64,000 bases of DNA from Onchidella celtica (taxonomy: Eukaryota; Mollusca; Gastropoda; Systellommatophora; Onchidiidae), in the NCBI GenBank assembly GCA_963931925.1, contig OZ007570.1, positions 43,732,187-43,796,186 of the forward strand, written 5' to 3'. How positions within the stretch are numbered: the stretch's first letter is position 1; each line of letters begins with the position of its first letter. The notes under the pieces were generated by a model. The model was given only the letters and a program-made list of their open reading frames with translations, was not told where the DNA came from and ran no database searches. This document shows, in pieces, positions 1-12,600 of this stretch. Both the position numbers and the translations under genes were made by a program.

Positions 1-507
1 AATAAAATGAAAACAATTGCAAGAAGATAATATTCAATATTAAATAAACATGAAAATTTATAGGATTAGTCATGTTAAGATCATATTTGTCCCATCTTTG
101 TGTTATGTCTTTTAATACATATAAGAAAATGATTCAGAATTAGAATAAACTGTGATAATTTGCGGTGGAAACAAACATGACCTTTCCAAAATATTACATT
201 AGTGGTCTGTACTTATGAATAGATTGAAAATGTTACCTCTAATGGTGTTACAAAACTGACCCGTCTGTAACCCACTATTTAAAGCATCAAGCTGAAACAT
301 GGTATATATTTCTTTCTCCAGCAAAGGGTTTAAAAACTTTGTAACTGAACAGGAGAATTATTTAAAAGTTTACACCATAATGTATGTTACGTTCTCCAGT
401 GTCAGCTAAGGGATTAAAAACTTTATACTGAATGAGACAGCTATTTAGAAGCAAAGACATTAAAAAGCAGACTGATACAAGAGATCTATGTACAGTGTGT
501 GAAACAC
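1..507 (-). other. Dystrophin intron, 3' part of window
   Basis: This is AT-rich intron between E25 and an exon outside the window. A roughly 60-bp motif occurs twice: 'cagcaaagggtttaaaaact' near 321 and 'cagctaagggattaaaaact' near 403, each followed by a similar run. I see no other structure. Confidence 0.8.
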
Positions 508-687
508 CTGAAAAAAGACATCTAGACTCGCCTTAATGGTTTCTCTGTGAGGGGTCAGCCTTTGCTGCGATTCAGACAAGCGACTGTGGGCCCCTACTAT
601 TGTCTCTGCTCTACCCAGCCATTCTTTAATCTTGAGAATCTGTGTCTGGAAATCTACAAACTGGCTCTCCATATTGAGTATCTCTTC
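508..687 (-). CDS. DMD: Dystrophin exon E25: start of spectrin repeat 13
   Basis: This exon has 60 codons. It reads [20 protein letters not shown] then [20 protein letters not shown], with the helix A Trp. It ends SLDVFFQ before GTGTTTC. The acceptor is aatttcag. It aligns with the vertebrate segment beginning YQKHMETFDQNVDHITKW. The next exon lies beyond position 1. Confidence 0.9.
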
Positions 688-3600
688 CTGAAATTTTAGA
701 CATGATGAATTGTTGATATAGAAATAAATCTAATAGCAAAGGGAACAGATAAAGATAAAGCTTAAAAGATGACGATTTCAGGAAAAAATTTCGATAATCA
801 AACAGCCCCAATAAAATTCTGACATCACCAGTGTCGACTGCATTTTCTTGGAGTTTAGTTTATAAGTATTTTGTTCAAACATTATGATGAAAGCATGCAT
901 AAAAAAACCTGGGAAGTCAGTTTTGATTCATACAGCATTAAATAATACAAAAATAACTAGTAACCAGCAACATTTCTGCAGACCTGAACTTTTGCTTTCC
1001 TCCTGGCCAGTCTCTGAGACAATTCATGCATCTCTTGACTGGCTTTGTAGGCCTGTTCTCTAGAGTCTGATACATCTACTTCATCTGAGAGATCCTGGAG
1101 CTGATGGATCAAGTCATGGCCAGAGGTCAGTGCTGGTTCTCGCTGGACAACTTCTTCTTGGGTGGTCTGCCAAAAGAGAGATATAACTTTTCATAGATGT
1201 CACATGACAACAGTTTCCATATTTCAAACCATTCAGCAACAAGTCTAAAACTTTACAATGCTCTATAAAACCAATGCAAAAGAACTCAGACAATCTTAAT
1301 GCAGAATTGGCCTGAGTAAATCTGCCGTTATAATGCTGCTGTGGTCTCGCTTTTAAACAATGTAAAATGTTCAAGTAATATCCCGTTTCACAGACTGAGA
1401 CACCAAGTGCCCTGATCAGCTGTTTGTAATTGTAACATCTGGATATTAAACTTCAGTTTTGATTATAGGGCTGGTGTTCATGTTATGTAATTGCACTTGA
1501 AACAGTGATGTTGAAATTTGACATCTGTGTCCATTTTCGGTCAAATGTAAAATTCAGTCGAATACAGCTGTTATTGTCATTGGCAGGATGAAAAAGGAAA
1601 CTCAGAGTTTCCCTGCCTCACCAAAGATTTTTATAATGTCATATGTGCTGCACAAGTGTGGTAACAATGGTTTTACTGAGAACAAACTTTTGCATTCGTC
1701 TGCATTAAATAATCTGAGTTTGGAGAAAGTATACTGACATGATAACATCCACATTGTGATGACAGACAAAATATAACAGAATGATAGGACAGAAGGAGAT
1801 CTACTACATGCAGTAGCACCCACCAACCACATATTACATTAAATCAAGTTTTACAGATATAAGACAGCACTTACCACAATGAAATTCAGTTCTTCATCAA
1901 GGTTTCTTCTTTCTCCTTTTTCCTTTCTCTCATCCAATTTCTGGTTAGTTGAAACAACAAAGTCACTGGCTGATGCCAGTTCTTTTTTCAGTTTCTTGGA
2001 CAGTTTGAGGGACTTTTCCAGGTTAGTCTTGCTTTGTTTAATCTGTGGAGAGTGCAGCATGATCTACAGAAAATCCTTGACTTCAGATGAATTCACACAA
2101 AACATAATAAGATATTTCATGAAGAGACTGAAGCAATATTATGCCTTGTTTCTTCAATTGAAGAAACTGGTTTTTCTTTTAAATTCCATATATGCAGTCT
2201 TGGTGAGTTAAACATTTTGAAATTGCAAATATCCATTTTTTCTTTTTATAATGTGTAGCACTCTCAGTCCTAATAGCTTTGTAAAGCATTCACTTACTCT
2301 TAAATTCCTTGTGGAATCATACAATGCTGATAAGACAAATCTACTTGCTAATTTTTTTTTTAATGAATTGATATCAGTTATTTCTCAACGAAAGGATTTC
2401 AAACATTCTGTTGCCTTTTACATCCATTCATGGTTGTTTTTAGATATTTTATGCAGAATCATGTTTTTTTCTTACAGCTGGTGCCACCATCTCAATAATG
2501 AACTGCTGAAAATTACAAATTTACTTGGTTCAAATAGATCAAATCACAACATTATGTATGCTTATTATCATAATCATTTAAGTAAAACAATAATTTCATT
2601 GCCAAAATCCCAATAATAAGTATAAGAAATATGGAATACATGAGTGGCAGAGCTAGAGAATAATGGAATATTTGATATCACTCCTTCAGCATATTATGTG
2701 GTTCTTGGTCTAATATGTGATAAATATGAAAAGTAAGAAGTTTATGATACAGCTCAAGAGAGACTATTCTGGTACATGCATCTAAGACAGTTTGGTTCTG
2801 ATGAAGTTTCACATGAACACATCTAACAATGGTTTTATTTACATCTATCCTAATCTTTGTGACAAAATGAAATCACTGTTTATGCAAAGAATTATGCAAA
2901 GACATGTCACACTCATATTACGATGCTTTTAGTTTTCACACTCTTGTTCCCAATAACTAATGATAGTTGTTGTTATGTTATTTATCAGGGCATTAAACAA
3001 GGTCTTCAACAGAAATGAATGTTAGTAAGAATGTTAGTAATTACCCATGCTTTATCAAATAATAAGGTCTAATTTACAAAGAGAATGCTTGCAATTTTAA
3101 TTCATTTCATTACTGTAGTACTGAAACTGCATATCTAAGCTACTTTCAATCCCAGGAGGCATTTATAAATGAGATAATTAGATAATGAAATGATTATCAC
3201 ATTTTTTTGTTCTCAGTGAAATGATTATATTTTGTTTTTCTTTTACTCCTGGTAGAGATTTAGATATTCATGACAGTTCCTGTGAATGAAGCATTAAATC
3301 TTAAAAGTTCTGATCTTCAGTAAGTTTATGAATGCAGTTACTTTAAGTCACCTGGAAACTTGTGGCTGAATCAACCTTTTTGCTTCCATTTACAAATATA
3401 CACTGATCAACTCACAGTTGACAGTGGTACAAAAGTTATGTTTATCAATGGGCATAATACATCGAAATAGATGTCTTTCTCCATAACAGTACAGATTATG
3501 ACTGAATCTTACTATTGCAACGTGATGCGTGCAAAAGGAAAGAAATATGACAAGAGGATGATAGGATGAAATCAATAAGCACAACCGAGACAGCTCAGAA

Positions 3601-6600
3601 ATAAAAAGAGTTGAACTCCAGCAAATTTGTTAGAGATGAGACTAAAATTCAGGTAACGCAGAAGATTTTTTACAACTTCAGCAGATTCTCAGCAACTAAT
3701 ACAACATGCCCGGACCAAACCACTTTACAAAACATAGAAAGCATTTTTTTTTTCCACCACAATAACTGCCAACAAAATAAATGAAAAAGCTACTGAGCTC
3801 AAGAAAAATTTTAAAAAGATAAAACTTTGTCTTCAGAATCAACCACAAGCAAATACTCAAACACAAAAACTGCAAGACAAAATAAAACATTGTGCAAAGA
3901 AAAAAAAAAAGTATGGCCTTAGCCAATGGCCTTGCAGATGTCAATTCAGTGCTAAGCTGCACTGCAAAAGAGTGTAGTACCTGGGCCCCAAGTTCATTAT
4001 ACAGTTGTTTAATGGCATCCAGCTGTTTGCCCAATGAGTCAGGAAAGTCAACCTGCTTGCGCTCCACAATCTGCCGACCTGTTTTTAGAACTGTTTCCAC
4101 CTCGGGCTTCAACTCGCTCATAGTTTTGTAGAATTTCTGTTTGAATTTCAGGCAGGGAAGAGAGAGAAACGAAGACCACAAGTGGAAACTGATCTGGCAA
4201 GTTATGAAGTTTTGTACTCGTGTGATATTCCATGGCACAAAGATATTTACATAATGACATACATAGAGAAGACAACATATGACGAGCATCAACCAGCAAC
4301 TGTTTGGTGTAGTCAAATTCCAATTAAACATATTGTGCCACTGTTGGCTTGTTCACCTACTCCAGGAAATCCTATTTTGATAACGAATATTATAACAATT
4401 TAAAGTCTTTCACATCAAGATCAAGAATTTTCTTGTTGTAGCATGGCATCTATCCTTTGCAGTTGTGAATCACAGCTGATGACATTGTCTTAAGTATGAA
4501 ATTTGTAAAGAAATACTACTGCTCTGAAGTTTGCACATTTTTGGTACTACTGTAACTGTTAAATAATCCATTTGTGTATTTAAAGTACACAAAACTACAT
4601 GTATGTGTGAACTGTTAAGTCTGGCTGATCACTTTTTGCAAAACAAGTATAAATCTATTGCAATAAAAATATGTCTCTTTTTGTTTAAAATTATATTATT
4701 TCACCCTTCCAGCAACATGATATTGCTCATGGTTGAATGGGCTAAGTCTTGCCACTTTAATGAGACTGCTGGTATAAATAAACAAAACACACTTTACAAC
4801 CAACAGCTTTCAAGACTCATTGTTTCATACTAGGCTGTATTATGTGTAGGCTAGAGTAACAGCTGCATTCTGCATGAGATGTTTGGACCGTATTCACTAT
4901 TTCCTACCTCCTTGTTATAAATCCCCAACTTCTACTATGTACATCTAACAATACAGAAGTTATTTCACTCTTAAGAAGTTAACTACAGTCTTGAAAAGGT
5001 CATGTAAATTATTTGCAATCAAAATGTGAGGAGTATATAGTCTTCACCTAATTAGGCTGTTCAATAGCAATTGGCCTGCAATGTGTTTTGAGGACAAGCT
5101 AAATGCTCTTGGGCTTGATGGGAGTTAGCACTATTCGAGCCAGTACTCCCTTACAATGCAGCAATGTTATGGGCATGCCTAGAAATGATGACACAAATGG
5201 TATTGGAATTGTATTGTATGACAAATTGTCAAATTTAGCCTGCTAAGCACGTAATTAAAGTTTCCATGGGAGTTGCATGTGTTTTTTTGCCTTGTCGCCT
5301 AATTAGAATTTTCACCCATCAACCATCACTGCATTATTCTACTCCAGTCTAGAGATTACACAAGAAAAGTATAATCCACTAAAGTACAGACAGATCACTA
5401 CACAATTCTTACTGATATGGAAAAACATGAGAGGTAAATAACATGTGTGATCTTTAAAGTTAAACCTCTCATCATTGACTGAAGTAGAAGGTTTAGCTGA
5501 GTGGATTTATCTGCAGTTCGGTGCTTTTGAAATGATACAATGATAATGTAATAAAAATCTGTGAGAGCATCACTGGCACAAGGGATCGGGAAAGCCTTTA
5601 ATAAGCAATGGGATTTATTTAAATTTGAGAAAATGCTATTTTCCATTGTTACAACTTTGTCACAGCCAAATACTTTTACTCTAAGACATTTCCATTTGGC
5701 TAAAATTTATGTGATTGTTTTTAGGAAATTCATTTGATGCACTGAGAAAATGCATATGAAAATACCTCTACAGTATTATAGATCAGAGGAAAAACTGAAG
5801 ATTTCCTGGACAGAAAGCATCTTTTTGTGAAAAACTGCTATAGTATAAGCTGATGTAATTTATAATTCAATGAAAGTACTGATTTTTTGAGAGGTCAAGT
5901 TTAATTTCAAATGCATTCTGTTTCTTGACTAATTTGGCATATGTTTATTGCTTTTGGCAGGCTTAAGCAAACTTTTTGGCCAGGAGACATACAATATGTA
6001 AATTTTGTCAGGGAACAAAGCTGAAGCTGTTTCATTCACACTGTGGAATAAAAATCACTCTCATCACTGGAGAAATTTATCTCTTGAAGTACACTGGTTA
6101 TTCATAACAAATCCAAACAGCCACACTGCTGCTTTTGATACTCATTGAAACAGCTTTCTCAATTGAATATTACATGGACCACTCACTACTATGTCAGAAA
6201 AAAGGGAGTATGCAGGTTTATCACATACACTGGTACAAGTAATATGTCAGACTAAATAGTGTTCTCAGTTGAAATGTTCTTTTTTTGATAAGATTAAATT
6301 TCAAAACTGTAAACATTATTAGACAGAAGAGAAGATCTCACAAAAATACTGCTGGCAGCCCCCCTTCCCCTCCCTTTCATCACATCAGAAGTTACCCTGT
6401 GCCGTCAAATTCATAATTTAAAATGTGCGAACTTCAATCTATTTGTTTTTCAACATTAATTAATCATTTTTCATTAAAAAAGGCAACGAATTACTTGAAA
6501 TGTTCCTCAGCACTCACTGACACTGAAAATAAAATACAGCCAAATTATACTGTTAAGTTAACTACCAAGCACTCCATCCCTTATCTTGCGTTAATGTTTT

Positions 6601-9600
6601 CTTTTTTCATCAAAACTGATACTCTCTTGATATGCAGCAGTGATACTGCCTTTCATTTAATTCTTATGCTCAGCACATCAGCACTACCACCAGATACGAT
6701 AATCCCTCAGCATTTCACAGTGAACTTTACCTAACCACTGTTTGCAGAATGGGAAAAGGATATAACACACTAGTAAGGCCACTGGAGGTAAAACAAAATG
6801 AACAGAAAATGATACACAATGAAGATCTGATTCAAAAGAATTTGAAAAGGTTGATGTTAGTTTAGAAATAATTTCTCTGTCAGCAAATCTGAAATTATTG
6901 AGCACATCAAAAGCTACAGGAGCAGGGATATGGCAATATGTACTGTACACAATATATTGAAAGCTAAAAGATTGTACAATCATTTAACTTGCAACTAAAC
7001 GGAGCAGCTACGAATGGTGATTGTGACAGACATGTGAAACAAGATGGTGAAATAACTTCATAGCAGTGACCATGAAGGTAACAAAATCAACAATAACCAA
7101 AACAGCATAATTGTCAAGCAAATTATCGACATCTAGACAGTATTCTCTTCAACATGGTGAGCCTAGTAACTTAATTATAATTTCTTAATTGACTTGTAGA
7201 GCTGTGCATGCATGCACTAGGCTTCCCATGGTCACACACATACATGCACATGTGGAAAGAAATGTACCAAAAGCCTGATGAAAGCATAGCAGTTTGGCAT
7301 TCGGCTATTGATTTCTACAGTGAAGACTATTTCCTCAGATAAATTAGGGAAGAAATGAACATATTCATAACATGAAATCTAACACATCACAAAACTAACT
7401 TACTTTTAGATTACTATAAATGAAATGTTCATTCTCAGTCTGACTGTATCCCAAATAATATTTCTCATTTCCATAATATAATTAAAGTAAACAACATTAA
7501 GTTGGTCATAAAGGAAAACAAATTATGCCTTCCTGATCAGTAATTTATTAGAAGGTTGTTAGTATTTTAACAATTTTACCCTGGATCCCTGGAACTTCAG
7601 GAAAAAATGGAAATAAATAATGCATCTAGAGTTCTCCACAACTACCAACCTTTGATGCAGTACGGAGAAGCTTAAAAAAAATGTAAATACCAAACTGGAC
7701 ACTAAAATACAGTAAAAAGTTGAGACAACATCTTATGCATGCTCACCATACATCTGTCATGCCTCTCCTGAATGGCTTCTGTGTCATCACTGGGAACCTC
7801 CAGCAGGTGGATGGTGCCTTGAATGGCGCCTAGTTCTCGCCACACATGAGTCATTTTAGGCTCAAAGTCTGCTGGACGTTGGAACTTGCGGAATTTCACC
7901 ATGACTTCCGCAAAGTGTTTCTGAGGTTACACGAGATATGAAATTAAATGTAAAATGATATATGGAATCAAATGATGCAAACAAGGTAAAAACAAATAAT
8001 TAATTTTGTCTTGCCCTAGAAAAGCCACCTAGAGCTGTTTATATCTTCTACTAAATGTCAAGAATATTTACATTCATAAAACTATCAAATAACTGCTTCC
8101 TTCAAACAGGATTTAAGCAAAATTATGACAACAGTTTTTCAAGATGTTGCATGATAAACTTCAGACCTTCAACAGCTGGGTTTGCTGCTCCAGCCTAGCT
8201 GATGCTTCCAGCTTTCCTTGTTGCTTGTACTCCTGGACATTTCTCTCCAGCTCTTCCAGTAATTCCTCTTGTTGCTTGAATTCCAGCTGTAAAGTCTGGG
8301 TACAGGGATGTAAGATTAATGTAAAGCGTACAGCACTATCACACTACTAGCTACTTTATTTTGTGGTCACTGTACGGAGGTGTGAATTTGATATAATATA
8401 TGCTTGTATATATACAGAAATAACCCAATAATGGAATGGCCATCTGAAAAGCTAATGAAACTCGAAAAATCATATAAATGAAAAATGAGAAGCCACCAAC
8501 TGCTTTCTTTAATTTCTTGGAAACTAAAATATTTTGGAAGGTACCAACAGTACCTCCACTATCTTTTCTTTGCCTGAAAAATGATACTTCTCACAGTTAA
8601 TTCTTCTCAGTGAAACAGTATAAGCTTATACAAATCAGACTTTATCCAAGCTTAGATGTTCACAATCGACATGAACTTTACACGTTCCTAGGACTGAAAA
8701 ACAAGTTCACAAGCCACCATTACCTCATGTTCTTGAGGAACGTCCCCAGCCAGCATGTCAGCATCTAGTCTGTTCTGTAGCAGCTGAGACACATCAACCA
8801 TCCACTGGGACATCTCCAGCATCTGGCGTTCTATGGTCTGAGCTCGTTGGATAGCTCGTTCCAAACGCTGGATCTTGCCTCGGGCCTGCTCAATGGGAGT
8901 AAAATCAAAGCCCGCATAAAACAAAATGAAAAACTCGTATCTAACTCGTTGGGTGTGTAAGTCCTCAGTTGCTGAAGTATTTCAATATATGTACTTTGTG
9001 TCAAATGCATGCAACAAGAGAGGTTTGCTTCTCACAATTTCAAATAACCACTGAACAATTCTCTATTTGCATGAAAGTGTGTGATAACTCTTCAATTCTT
9101 GCTCCCATCATGCTCCACAGTCAGTCCAATTCCTCTTCATCTAAAAAATATTTGAACCAACAGCCAGGAATGATGCCTAACGTGAATTGCTATGCGCAAT
9201 ATGTTCATAAAAATATTAAACAGTGAATCTGCATAAAAACAATACTAATGGAAATGTCTACTTACATCACTTTCCAATTTCTCATATTTGCGCAGGAAAT
9301 CTTCCAACTCCTTTCTAACAATGTCCACCATGATGGCATTATCTACTAAATAGTTGGCCAGATCTTGAATGTGCCGTTTATTTTCAGTGGAATGCTCTGC
9401 AAGGTAAGTCTCCAAATCCTAGTGGGAAGAAGATTAACATTTAAACCCTGGATTTGGCACCAGTTACACAGTACCGTAGCAGAATAACTATATTCACTAT
9501 TGACTGGTATCATGCTAAGATCAACCGTGGTCCTATAAGTTCAGAATGGTATCCTGCTGCGCTTCTGTTTAGAATCTGACAAAAACACAGGTGCAATTTA

Positions 9601-12600
9601 TTGACTGAATGATGAACCATTATTGTAAAAAACTTACTCTGTTTTTAAATACGTGTGATCTACTTACTGTCCTGAAAAGGATCTAGCAAAATTCAAAGTA
9701 CATGTACTTTTTTGTAAAAACGAATTTGTTCAAGTGGCATATATCTTTATGCTATTCCCTCATGGCTTTGTGACAAACCCACATTTCATGTATATTTAAT
9801 CAACTTCTAACTAGCCTGGGTGGTGTATCTCCCAGCCTACAGAATTTCGTGCATGATGAAATGACGTATGAGAAAGTACATCATCTTGAAACTAAGGTTT
9901 TAATGTTATGTCATACAGACAATGAATTTGACCACAGGATATTCCATCTTGTCAGAAATTTGAGGAATTGAATTTTCAAAGTTTACAATTAATAAGAAAC
10001 AAATCACCGTAGTTATCACTTACATTAAGTTCTTCTGAAATGTCTTCTGCATCAGAACTTCCTGCTGAGGACTTTCTCACTTTTCTTTCTAATGTCTGCA
10101 AATAGCCTTGTTCAATCTGAAAGAGCATAAAATAAATGATTAAAGTTAACAAAAACAGATTTAAGTTGCTGGTTGCCTATTTACAGCCTAGTACTGACCT
10201 TTTTTTGCCATTTGAAATGAGAAAATTCACTCGTCTTTCAAACTAGTGCTTCTATTGAGTGGCGGTTTTGTCATGAGATTAGAAATAGTAAAAACTTGTA
10301 CATATAATTTTCAAAAACTTAAAGAATACTTCCCTGGATTTGTTAGTGAAATTTAACCCTGAAGAACATCATGGCATTCTAGTCTCCAGTCAATGTTGAC
10401 AGGAAATCATTACTCACTACATGAAAAAATGGTAGATCTCCTTAATCTCCAGTGAGTTAAGACCATATCAATGGGAAAACTCAATTACACAACACCTAAG
10501 TACATGTCACAGTTTTTTCAACCTCCTGTCAAAATGCAGTGATGAAGCAAATATCTGCATCCATGTCCCACTGTTTAATTATATCAAATACTTACATCTA
10601 AAAGTCGCTTAAACTCTCCCCATTTAGCATCAGCAGTTTGATACAGTTTTTGGTAGCGTTCCACCCTTGTCTGTACGTCATCCCATAGGGCAGTCAAACG
10701 CATCAAAAGCCTGGCCAGCTCCTGTAAAAAAAAAATTGATGTTTCCTCTGTTACATTTTCAAATATTGTCATAATAATATAAAATACCACTGACTTCATA
10801 AGCTATTTGGGTCATTTGTTAAGAACTTGGGCTTGCTACATCCACCACATACAACCCTTCTCACCCTTCCCATGAGAAATTATTGAAAGTTTTTTAAAAA
10901 ATGGGGGGCAAGGTGGTCTAGAGGCAAGGTGCTCGCCTGTCATGCCAAGGGTCCCGGGTTCAAAACCTGGCCGGTGCAGGCATGTTGGAAGTTTGGGATT
11001 TTTCTCATATTTTTGTGTCCCTGATCATATTGGGGGGTAGGATCGAGTACCTAGTCTTCTCGGATAAGGATGAAAAAATTTGGAGGGCCCGTGTGCAGTT
11101 GGAAATCAAAAACAGCAGCCCACTGCCCGGGCAAAATTGAATAAATTTCATCCCTAGATCCCCCCCACACCCGCGCTGCACTGTGGCGACGACGTGCTTG
11201 CTCCAGTTGTAACAGGGCTGCAATGGCACAAAGGCAAATTTCCCAAATGGGATTTATAGTAGTATACAAAATACAAAATACAAATACAAAAAATACAAAA
11301 TACAAATACAAAAAATACAAAATACAAAAATAAATATCTTTTGCTGAATCATTTGGTACTTTCATCTTCCTCATTTCATTTACTTTGTATCACACACCTG
11401 TAGAGAACCAGAGGGTGCCTCTGTCAGCATGGCATTTGCTTCTTCTGTTGTGTCATTGACATCAGTCTCTTTAGCACTGATTTCTGCCTTCAAATTCTGC
11501 AAACAGACAAAATTACAAGGTTTTTTGAGTTCAGAGGACAATTAACCTAGCTTCTATTACAGTCAGTTTATTTTGCTAAGTGAAATGAAAGCTCTCTTGG
11601 AATGTGATGTCATTTTAGAAAAAGTTTTGTATGTTCCGCCAACTTTGAACTTTTACAATTCTTTACAGACTGCCTCAATATTTTCTTCGTTTTCTGGCTG
11701 AAAGGGGTTAAGTGATGAGATTAGGTTTGGGATTAGTGATAAGGATAGGGATAGGTTAGGGATAAGGTAATCTTCACTGGGTGGTTGGGATACACAGAAC
11801 TGTTTCCATCATACATGTATCAAAATCACACACTGGAAATTTTGCGTTTTAAAATGCCATAACATAAATCAGTAATCACTACGGGTCCTTGATTAAAGAA
11901 AGACAGACAATGGCTTTTAAATCATTCATGTAATGCAAATTGCTCTTGCCAATAAAGAGTTGTGAGATCCTAGTGGTTACAACAGATTTCCTGCCATAGC
12001 CTTACCTTAAACTTCTTTGTTTTCACCTGCAGGTCATTGGCATTTTCCACAGAATAATCTTTGTGGGCCAGGTTGTCTTTGATCTCTGTCAGCCACATGT
12101 TCAGCGATTCAATTCGGTCATAAATGGACTGACTCTTTTTCAAGGAACTGGCCAGTCTTTTATTCTGTTCAGAAGCAAGGGCCACAACTTTATCCCATCT
12201 TTCATTGAGACTTTTCACCACTTGGTCCACCTGTTCTTTGTAAACTGGCTCAGCTTCACCCAGGTTATTCTTCCATACAGAGTTGATGTTCTTCACATTG
12301 GTCTGTAAAGTCTTGATGTCATCTTCCACACCCTAGGAATGGAGCATATTAACAATAGATTTTACGTGTTGAACAATCCAGGGTGGTTTAATATTCACGA
12401 AGTTGTAGATTTTTATGCCAAATATTAACTCATTCAATCTGTACAACTGCTCACAGTGGCCGACAAAAATCACAAAAGAATGCCAGAATCAAAATCACAC
12501 AAGAATGCCAGTATCAGATAGATCCAATTCTCACAGTATTTTAATGGTTTTAGTGAGAGAAATGCGACAGATTCTCAGCACAACATTAATAGGAATATAT

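Larger units (their letters stand above)
688..3980 (-). other. Dystrophin introns E24/E25, E23/E24 and E22/E23
   Basis: These are three introns (688-983, 1,167-1,874, 2,043-3,980) around E23 and E24. They are AT-rich with no coding signal. A 65-bp piece of a dispersed repeat lies at about 1,765-1,830 (listed separately). The open frames on either strand near 1,879-2,616 are shadows of E23 or chance frames. Confidence 0.8.
7921..10595 (-). other. Short dystrophin introns between E16 and E21
   Basis: These introns are 7,921-8,166, 8,287-8,723, 8,886-9,265, 9,419-10,023 and 10,117-10,595, all AT-rich. I see no repeat or RNA signal in them. Confidence 0.75.

Noticed and set aside
3696..4331. Minus-strand frame of 211 codons around E22
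   Set aside because: Only 3,981-4,136 inside it is coding; the rest is intron read through the acceptor and donor, giving hydrophobic low-quality sequence.
11700..11790. Telomere-like ttaggg-type sequence
   Set aside because: The run is an irregular gggata/ggttag mix with no consecutive ttaggg units; it is low-complexity sequence.
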